NCBI GenBank assembly: GCA_963793275.1 | Contig: CAWBZL010000001.1 | Location: 186,001 to 250,000 of the forward strand | Source of the DNA: Marinirhabdus sp963793275 | GTDB taxonomy: Bacteria; Bacteroidota; Bacteroidia; Flavobacteriales; Flavobacteriaceae | Direction of reading: 5' to 3' | Length of the DNA: 64,000 nucleotides | Shown here: positions 37,534 to 43,768 of the stretch, piece after piece | Layout: each line of letters begins with the position of its first letter | How positions within the stretch are numbered: position 1 is the stretch's first letter | Program-made: the position numbers and the translations under genes | Notes under the pieces: generated by a model | The model's database searches: none | What the model was told of the DNA's origin: nothing | The model's input: only the letters and a program-made list of their open reading frames with translations

Positions 37534-38403
37534 TTAAAATCTCCTTTTAGGATATACCTTACTGTATAAAAACTTGCTTATCCTTTTAAGTTTTTTAATA
37601 GCTTCAACATCACTTATTCGATTGGGCTTTTTTTTCAACAATCTCATTTTCAATATTTCACGAACACTATCTGGTAAATCTGCTTTGTCTGCTATAATTG
37701 CAACGGTATTTCTTGAATTTTTTTTTCGTATTTGTTTTTCCTGTGTAGACCAAGCTGCCCCGTCACTTACACGATAAACAGCCATAGTTTCCTCAATTTT
37801 TTTTATTTTCTTATTTCCTACAGCAATCATATACAAACTCCAATCACCCAAATAAACATTCTCAAACCAATCTGGTAAGAAAAATGTATTTCTTAGCATT
37901 ACTGATGGTGTATGAATATAATTCCCTTTTGCTAAATCTTTTAAGGTAGTAATTTCAGTAACTGAACGAGTGATTAAATCACGGGTTATAGTTTTTGTAT
38001 TCTCATCGTACACAGCTACATTATGAAAGCACAAGGTAAAAAGCGAGTTTTGTTCTAAAAAATCTACCTGTTTTTGCAATTTTAGAGGATCTGTCCAATA
38101 ATCATCGCCTTCACAAATTGCAATGTAAGAACCTGTACATTGCTCTAGCGCATATTTAAAATTTGGTATCATTCCAATATTACTTGGGTGGTTTGTATAT
38201 CGAAGAGTAATAGAACTAGTATCAGGCCAATTTTCCCGAATCATTTTGTCAGTTCCATCTGTAGATGCGTCATTGGATAAAATTAATTCAGTCCTAAATT
38301 TGCCTTGTTGCATAAGAACTCCTTCCAGTGCCTGTTTTATATAATGCTCGTGATTATAGGTAATCATGCATACTGAAACTAAAGGTGTATTCATTATTTT
38401 CAA
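37534..38403 (-). CDS. Glycosyltransferase family 2
   Basis: A 289-residue GT2 enzyme; the third-codon ATG (38394) is an alternative start. Motifs: PLVSVCMITYNHEHYIKQAL, ELILSNDASTDGTDKMI, SYIAICEGDDYWTDPLKLQK and CFHNVAVYDENTK. The EGDDYWTD block and the VSVCMITYNH start mark it as a paralogue of the GT2 at 30731. The C-terminus is basic (RLLKKKPNRISDVEAIKKLK). It is followed downstream by the 153-bp gap holding the wzm promoter candidate. Specificity unknown. Confidence 0.86.
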   Translation of the reverse strand: MKIMNTPLVSVCMITYNHEHYIKQALEGVLMQQGKFRTELILSNDASTDGTDKMIRENWPDTSSITLRYTNHPSNIGMIPNFKYALEQCTGSYIAICEGDDYWTDPLKLQKQVDFLEQNSLFTLCFHNVAVYDENTKTITRDLITRSVTEITTLKDLAKGNYIHTPSVMLRNTFFLPDWFENVYLGDWSLYMIAVGNKKIKKIEETMAVYRVSDGAAWSTQEKQIRKKNSRNTVAIIADKADLPDSVREILKMRLLKKKPNRISDVEAIKKLKRISKFLYSKVYPKRRF

Positions 38404-38497
38404 ATTACTTTACGTTTAAATAAATTGATTTAGTTTTTCTATAAAGCTGGAATATATTGATGCTATTCATCATTAATGTGACGATTATCGTTTAGAA

Positions 38498-39418
38498 TTA
38501 TTGTAAAAACAGTTCATTTATAAGATAATTTAATTTTGAAGTATATTTAAAAGCGCCTGTTTTATTTAAGTGATCGGCATCATAAAAGTCTTCAGCCATA
38601 AAATCTTTATCTTTTGTAAAATTTTTATAAAATACATTATCATTATTATCTGCTAATTTTTGGAGTAATTCTTCGGTCTTTTTGGTTTGCAATGTATCTA
38701 AAAGTTGATTGTAATACTCAGAGGTTGGAGGAGTTACTAACATTACTTTTACTTTTCTCTTCTGAAGTATCTTAATAAGATTACTAAGACTAGATTTTAT
38801 ATTATCGTGATAACCGGAAATACGCTTATCTGAATGTCTTTTTACTGCCTTTATAGCAGTAATCCCTAAGTTTTGATTCCCTTCAATTAAACCAGACCCC
38901 TTTTCGCTCGACACAATTAAGTTTTCTTTTTTTATGTACCCTTTTTTTATTCTTTTAATGTTTTTCTTAAAACTTTGAGAGAGTATTTCTGAATATTCTT
39001 TAGGGCTTGAAGAAAGTTCTATATCATAGTAGATATTATAATTTTTTACACGCCATTTCTCCTTTCCAACTTTTAATGGATTAAATAAACTTTGATAAGA
39101 AATATTTAAAACAACAAATTCCAATGAAGGTAATGCGTTAAGATGTTGGTTTAATATGATTAAATCTATATCTAAACTTTGTGAAATATAGGAAGCATTA
39201 AAAGCCTCTCTATCTATATTTTCTGCTTTTACACCTCTGTAAGCGTGAGAATTTCCCATAAAAAGAACCTGTATATTCTTGCCCTTTTGGTGCAAATAGT
39301 CATGTTTAAAGGAATAATCATTAGGGATATTTTGTAGTAAAAATTCAAATGAGCCCAAGCAAACACTAATTAATAATAGGAGTAATACTGTTTTATATAA
39401 AAACTTCCTTATTTGCAT
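38498..39418 (-). CDS. SGNH-like membrane-anchored protein without adjacent MBOAT
   Basis: A 306-residue protein with a membrane helix at residues 9-25 and an SGNH-like domain: FMGNSHAYRGVKAE (GNSHAYRG at 55-62) and YDADHLNKTGAFKY near the C-terminus. The block-I motif has Gly-Asn-Ser where the two MBOAT-paired proteins have Gly-Ser-Ser. No MBOAT gene is next to it, so it may share the MBOAT proteins of the other pairs or use none. Gaps of 94 and 115 bp separate it from its neighbours, more than is usual in this block. Confidence 0.72.
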   Translation of the reverse strand: MQIRKFLYKTVLLLLLISVCLGSFEFLLQNIPNDYSFKHDYLHQKGKNIQVLFMGNSHAYRGVKAENIDREAFNASYISQSLDIDLIILNQHLNALPSLEFVVLNISYQSLFNPLKVGKEKWRVKNYNIYYDIELSSSPKEYSEILSQSFKKNIKRIKKGYIKKENLIVSSEKGSGLIEGNQNLGITAIKAVKRHSDKRISGYHDNIKSSLSNLIKILQKRKVKVMLVTPPTSEYYNQLLDTLQTKKTEELLQKLADNNDNVFYKNFTKDKDFMAEDFYDADHLNKTGAFKYTSKLNYLINELFLQ

Positions 39419-39533
39419 ATTAAAAGAGCTAAAGAGGTAATTTTTCCTGAAGCTAAGATAATCACATCCTATATTTCAACCTCAGTTATTTAAAAAACTA
39501 ATTTTCAATCATTTGAAAAGTTAAAGCCTCGGA

Positions 39534-40301
39534 CTATTTAATCTTAAAAGAATCCAGCAAACCACCTTTTTTTACAAATACTAATTCCATAAGCCACAAA
39601 GCTTTAGGTCTAAATGGCCTGTTAAGGTCTGTTACATCAAACATACGGTATCCTTTTGAATCCATATAATTGAGTACAGTTAAAATATCATTTTTAATGT
39701 ATCTATTACATACACCAACTTCCACCAGAAACACTTCTGTTTTTCCTAGGAATGAGCCAGCACCCTTGATAACTTCTAAGTCTAAACCTTCCGCATCTAT
39801 TTTTATTAAATCGGGTGATGGAATTGCAGGATTTTGGCTCAACAAATTGTCCAATGTTTCTACAGGAATATCAACTTGCTCATACCCTAGCTTGGCTGCT
39901 GCTGCTTCGCTATATTGAAAGGAGCAACTATCATCTCTTTCGTGTAGCGTGAATTTAAAACTTCCTTTTTCAGAACCTGCGCCAACCGGATAATATGATA
40001 CCTTCTTAGATACTAACAAATCTTCAAAATGCTCTTTTAAACGTTTTTGTGGTTCAATTAAACTATAATAAGCATCAGGAAAATAATGCATTGCCTCCCG
40101 TGTCCAGGTACCTTTATTCGCACCTACATCTACAATATGTTTGGGTGTAAAACCCATTTGTTGTAATGAGACAAAACAATAATTGAGTAATTGATTTTTT
40201 GCTTCTAACTTATTGTTACTTACTTTTCTGTACCCCACACGCAAGGCTACAGGTGCTATAGCACGTGAAATTAATTTCTTAAATACTTTTTTAGCTTTCA
40301 T
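39534..40301 (-). CDS. FkbM family methyltransferase
   Basis: A 255-residue methyltransferase from ATG 40301 (MKAKKVFKKLISRAIA); an ATG 7 codons upstream lies inside the epimerase gene, whose stop is at 40304. Motif I is HIVDVGANKGTWTREAMHYF, then YSLIEPQKRLKEHF, and the FkbM hallmark DLIKIDAEGLDLEVIKGAGS. It is a second FkbM gene, distinct from the one at 15097. Placed 2 bp after the epimerase gene it is probably co-translated. Likely O-methylates a sugar of the glycan. Confidence 0.83.
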   Translation of the reverse strand: MKAKKVFKKLISRAIAPVALRVGYRKVSNNKLEAKNQLLNYCFVSLQQMGFTPKHIVDVGANKGTWTREAMHYFPDAYYSLIEPQKRLKEHFEDLLVSKKVSYYPVGAGSEKGSFKFTLHERDDSCSFQYSEAAAAKLGYEQVDIPVETLDNLLSQNPAIPSPDLIKIDAEGLDLEVIKGAGSFLGKTEVFLVEVGVCNRYIKNDILTVLNYMDSKGYRMFDVTDLNRPFRPKALWLMELVFVKKGGLLDSFKIK

Positions 40302-40303
40302 TT

Positions 40304-41281
40304 CTATTGAAAAGATTTCCAAGTAACCTTCAACCCATCTTTTACTGAAAACCGAGGTCTATATCCTAAAAGCGAACGTGCTTTGTCAATATTAGCCAAC
40401 GAGTCCCGTACATCTCCTTTTCTATCGGGACCGTGTTGGGCAGTTAACGTTTTATTAGAAACGGTTTGTAAATCTTTCCAGAGCGTATTTAGACTAATGC
40501 GTTCCCCGTAGGCCACATTAAACACTTCATTTACGGCCTCATTGTCCGCAAACATAGCTCTTATATTGGCCTGTACCGCATTTTCTACAAAGGTAAAATC
40601 GCGTGTTTGTCCGCCATCGCCATTAATGGTGGGTGCTTTGTTATCTTTTAAGGCCTGCATAAACAGAGGGATCACCGCTGCGTAGGCTCCTGTAGGACTT
40701 TGGTTTGGGCCAAATACATTAAAATAACGCAACCCAATAGTTTGGGTTTGGTAGGTAGTATAAAATACATCGGCGTACAACTCGTTCACCAGTTTGGTCA
40801 CCGCATACGGAGATAAGGGTTTCCCTATAATACCTTCCACTTTAGGGAGGTTTTTGCTATCACCATAGGTACTGCTACTGGCAGCGTACACCAATCTTTT
40901 TACGGTGTCACTTTCGGTTTGAGCGATGAGCATATTTAAAAAGCCGGAAACATTTACATCGTTAGAAGTGGCAGGATCGTTTATACTTCTGGGCACACTT
41001 CCCAAAGCAGCCTGATGCGAAACATAATCTATCCCCTCCATAGCCTGCTTACAGGTTTCGCCATTTCTTATATCGCCTTCCAGTAGTTCAAAGGCAGGGT
41101 TGCTTTCAAATGGCTTCAGATTGTCACGAAATCCTGTGGCGAAATTATCCAGCACACGTACTTTCTTAGCCTTGTATTTCAGTAAATATTCAACCAGATT
41201 GGAGCCTATAAAGCCGGCCCCTCCGGTTACTAAAAAGGAAAAGTTTGTTAAGTCTTGCTGGTGGTATTTTGTTTCGTACAC
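40304..41281 (-). CDS. NAD-dependent UDP-HexNAc 4-epimerase (WbpP/TviC-like)
   Basis: A 325-residue extended SDR enzyme. The NAD-binding motif is VTGGAGFIGS (18-27), followed by VRVLDNFATGF, the catalytic Ser/Thr region VYAASSSTYGD and the YAVTK pair (Tyr and Lys of the active site), then GLRYFNVFGPNQSPTGAYAA. The N-terminal lead MYETKYHQQDLTNFSFLV and the LEGDIRN block resemble WbpP/TviC, which interconvert UDP-GlcNAc and UDP-GalNAc or the uronic acids. Start is GTG at 41281. With the dehydrogenase at 41801 it would make UDP-GalNAcA. A heptamer tandem repeat lies 23 bp upstream of the start. Confidence 0.83.
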   Translation of the reverse strand: MYETKYHQQDLTNFSFLVTGGAGFIGSNLVEYLLKYKAKKVRVLDNFATGFRDNLKPFESNPAFELLEGDIRNGETCKQAMEGIDYVSHQAALGSVPRSINDPATSNDVNVSGFLNMLIAQTESDTVKRLVYAASSSTYGDSKNLPKVEGIIGKPLSPYAVTKLVNELYADVFYTTYQTQTIGLRYFNVFGPNQSPTGAYAAVIPLFMQALKDNKAPTINGDGGQTRDFTFVENAVQANIRAMFADNEAVNEVFNVAYGERISLNTLWKDLQTVSNKTLTAQHGPDRKGDVRDSLANIDKARSLLGYRPRFSVKDGLKVTWKSFQ

Positions 41282-41303
41282 GGTATTTTTATTTAGTTGT
41301 GGG

Positions 41304-41338
41304 TGTGGGTTGTGGGTTGTGGGTTGTGGGTTGTGGGT
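41304..41338. repeat. Tandem repeat of TGTGGGT, five exact copies
   Basis: Five exact copies of the heptamer TGTGGGT run from 41304 to 41338, with a sixth lacking one T just before (41298-41303). On the plus strand this gives regularly spaced GGG runs with 4-base spacers, a pattern able to form a G-quadruplex. It lies in the 82-bp gap between the four-helix-bundle gene and the epimerase, in the 5' leader of the epimerase mRNA. Copy number could change by slippage. Confidence 0.9.
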
Positions 41339-41363
41339 TAAGATATTCTTATGAGCTTTAACA

Positions 41364-41729
41364 TTATACTTTCCATTCTTTTTCTACATATTTTATAAAT
41401 GAATAAATTTTTCCGCCTAAACTATCATATTTAGCAACCAGACCAGATGTAGAAACATTTTTATACAACGTATCAATCATTTCAAGTTGCGATATACATT
41501 CTAATAAAGAAGCGTGGGCATAGACTAAGAACTTTATAAAATCCTGCTTATACCTTCGTCTTCCGTAGCCCTCTGCAATGTTATCTTTAACAGATTTAGA
41601 AGACCTTCTTATTTGACTGCCTTGCTCATACATTTCATACGTTGGTAGTTTAAGTGACAGGTCATGAACCTCAATAACATATTCAAACGCCAAATTATAA
41701 ATATTTAAGTCTTTATAGCTTTTCATCAT
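41364..41729 (-). CDS. Four-helix bundle protein (23S rRNA intervening-sequence type)
   Basis: A 121-residue all-helical protein of the TIGR02436/IVP family, first known from intervening sequences in 23S rRNA genes but common as a lone gene in Bacteroidota. Conserved parts: SYKDLNIYNLAFEYVIEVHD, QGSQIRRSSKSVKDNIAEGY with the IRR-S-S-NIAEG core, and YAHASLLECISQLE. The function is unknown; a role in RNA or DNA binding has been suggested for the family. Its insertion in the middle of a sugar-nucleotide operon beside a tandem repeat hints at a small mobile cargo. Confidence 0.83.
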   Translation of the reverse strand: MMKSYKDLNIYNLAFEYVIEVHDLSLKLPTYEMYEQGSQIRRSSKSVKDNIAEGYGRRRYKQDFIKFLVYAHASLLECISQLEMIDTLYKNVSTSGLVAKYDSLGGKIYSFIKYVEKEWKV

Positions 41730-41800
41730 CTACCATTCAATAATTCACTCATCCTGCAACAAAATAATAACCGACAACAGAAAACCGAAAACCGATCAAC

Positions 41801-43087
41801 TTACAGGCATCCATCTACATGTTCCCTTGGCAGAAATCCTTTTACATCAAACACTACCGAAGGTGACGCCAGGTGCTTTTCAAATTCAAATGTAGAAAAT
41901 TGGTTGTGTCCTACCGTAAGTACCACAGCTTCATAATTTTCTTTTAGCTGTTCTGGTTTGGTTAACAAATGGAGTCCAAATTCGCGATATACCTCATCCA
42001 CATTTGCCCAGGGGTCGTACACATCAATATGAAGGTTGTATTTTCTTAGCTCTTCAATTACATCTATTACCTTACTGTTTCGAATGTCCGGGCAATTTTC
42101 TTTAAACGTGATTCCCATTAACAACACGTGGCCGTTTTTTACCTTACATTCTTTTTGGATCATAAGTTTCACCACTTCCTGCGCCACATAATTCCCCATT
42201 CCATCGTTCATACGTCTACCCGCCAGAATGATCTCCGGGTTATAACCTTCTTCCTGTGCTTTTTGAGCAAGGTAGTAGGGATCTACACCTATACAGTGCC
42301 CTCCTACCAGGCCTGGAGTAAATTTTATAAAGTTCCATTTGGTTGCTGCAGCATCCAGGACTGCGTGGGTATCTATATCCAGCAAACGGAAGATCTTAGA
42401 CAGTTCATTCACAAAGGCAATGTTAATATCCCGTTGCGAATTTTCTATAACTTTAGCAGCCTCAGCCACTTTAATACTGGGTGCCAGATGTGTCCCGGCC
42501 GTAATAACCGAAGCATACAACGCATCTATCTCCTTTGCGATCTCCGGAGTGGAACCGGAAGTTACTTTTAATATTTGGGTGACAGTATGTTTTTTATCGC
42601 CCGGGTTGATACGTTCCGGTGAGTAGCCTGCATAAAAATCTTTATTAAATGTTTTCCCGGATTCCTGTTCCAGAATAGGCACACACACTTCTTCGGTCAC
42701 TCCCGGGTATACGGTAGATTCGTAAATAACAACATCACCGTCTTTCAATTGTTTCCCAATAGTTTCACTGGCTTTCACAAGCGGAGTTAACACGGGCTGG
42801 TTGTATTTGTTGGTAGGCGTAGGCACCGTTACAATATACACGGTTGCTTCTTCCATTTCGGCAGCGTTTGTGGTTACCGTTAAAGATCCGGCGGCAGTTC
42901 CCTTTAATGCTTTTTGTAAGTTTTCGTCACTTATCTCCAGCGTATGGTCTGTTCCGTTGTTTAATTCTGAAACTCTACTTTCATTAATATCAAATCCTAT
43001 TACTTTGTATTTTTCAGCAAAGGCAACGGCAAGTGGAAGGCCTACATATCCTAATCCTATAATCGCAATGGTTGGTTTTTCTTTCAT
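41801..43087 (-). CDS. UDP-N-acetyl-hexosamine 6-dehydrogenase (TviB/WbpA group)
   Basis: A 428-residue dehydrogenase from ATG 43087 (MKEKPTIAIIGLGYVGLPLA); the frame is open 11 codons upstream but those residues do not fit. It oxidises the C6 of a UDP-HexNAc to the uronic acid with NAD. Visible motifs: GLGYVGLP near the start, the TVPTPTNKYNQPVLTPL segment, GYSPERINPGDKKHT, the catalytic Cys in VGGHCIGVDPYYL, and MGITFKENCPDIRNSKV. The pattern fits the UDP-GlcNAc/GalNAc dehydrogenases of the Vi-antigen (TviB) group better than UDP-ManNAc dehydrogenase, but this needs a tree. Works with the epimerase at 40304. Confidence 0.87.
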   Translation of the reverse strand: MKEKPTIAIIGLGYVGLPLAVAFAEKYKVIGFDINESRVSELNNGTDHTLEISDENLQKALKGTAAGSLTVTTNAAEMEEATVYIVTVPTPTNKYNQPVLTPLVKASETIGKQLKDGDVVIYESTVYPGVTEEVCVPILEQESGKTFNKDFYAGYSPERINPGDKKHTVTQILKVTSGSTPEIAKEIDALYASVITAGTHLAPSIKVAEAAKVIENSQRDINIAFVNELSKIFRLLDIDTHAVLDAAATKWNFIKFTPGLVGGHCIGVDPYYLAQKAQEEGYNPEIILAGRRMNDGMGNYVAQEVVKLMIQKECKVKNGHVLLMGITFKENCPDIRNSKVIDVIEELRKYNLHIDVYDPWANVDEVYREFGLHLLTKPEQLKENYEAVVLTVGHNQFSTFEFEKHLASPSVVFDVKGFLPREHVDGCL

Positions 43088-43152
43088 CTTATTTCGGCGA
43101 AAGCAGGAGTTTCTTCCCACCTTGTCAATTTAATTTAAGCTTTATTTTTTCT

Positions 43153-43744
43153 TCACCCAAATACAGACTGAAATATATACCGTACATCTTTTTGCAGGCT
43201 CCAATTTTTACCGTATTCCTTATTTATTCTTACTTTATCCGGCCAGATCACCGTATCATTATAATACAACGCATCGGGCTGTTTAAGTAAAAGTGTTTCT
43301 TCGTTTTTGTATTTTAAGGTTGCCGGTCCTGTTATTCCTGGTTTTAAGGCTAAAATTTTTCTGTCTTCACCTTCCAGTGCATCAGCATAGCCCGGCACAT
43401 CGGGTCTTGGAACCTACCCAACTCATTTCTCCTTTTACTACGTTCCACAACTGTGGCAATTCGTCTAATTTGCTTCGGCGTAACCAACCTCCAAAAGCAG
43501 TTTCACTATTTTTAATGGCCACAACGTCTTTATGATGTGCACCTTTTAACGTTCGTATTTTATACAACTGAAACGGTTTTCCAAACTGCCCAATACGGGT
43601 TTGCACATACAATCCATTTGTACTCAATAGTACCGAAGCCAAAACGAACAGCAAAAATACAGGAATTATAATAAATGGGAGCAATAACAAGGTAGCTGTT
43701 ATATCAAAAATTCGTTTTGTGCATTGTTGCTTTGTAGTAAGCAT
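43153..43744 (-). pseudogene. Short sugar transferase (WcaJ-lite/PglC type), frameshifted
   Basis: Initiating phosphoglycosyl transferase of the short class. From ATG 43744 it reads a membrane helix (residues about 13-40), VQTRIGQFGKPFQLYKIRTL, RRSKLDELPQLWNVVKGEMS and then WVG, codon 111. Here an extra T (43411 or 43412) turns the expected VGPRPDVPGYAD into VGSKTR and a stop follows. Removing it joins exactly to PRPDVPGYADALEGEDR and LALKPGITGPATLKY, ending at 43153. The restored length of 196 residues is normal for this class. The break is at the same GPRP motif as in the sugar transferase at the other end of the block. Confidence 0.85.
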
Positions 43745-43768
43745 AAAAGGAGGATTTAGGCACCACCG

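Noticed and set aside
41298..41338. Possible CRISPR array
   Set aside because: The units are 7-bp direct repeats without spacers and no cas gene is in the window.
5715..43412. Programmed +1 frameshifting at the GPRP codons of the sugar transferases
   Set aside because: No slippery codon, stop codon or stimulatory structure like the prfB site is present, and other lesions at the same hexamer type include a deletion and a substitution. Kept only as a minor alternative.
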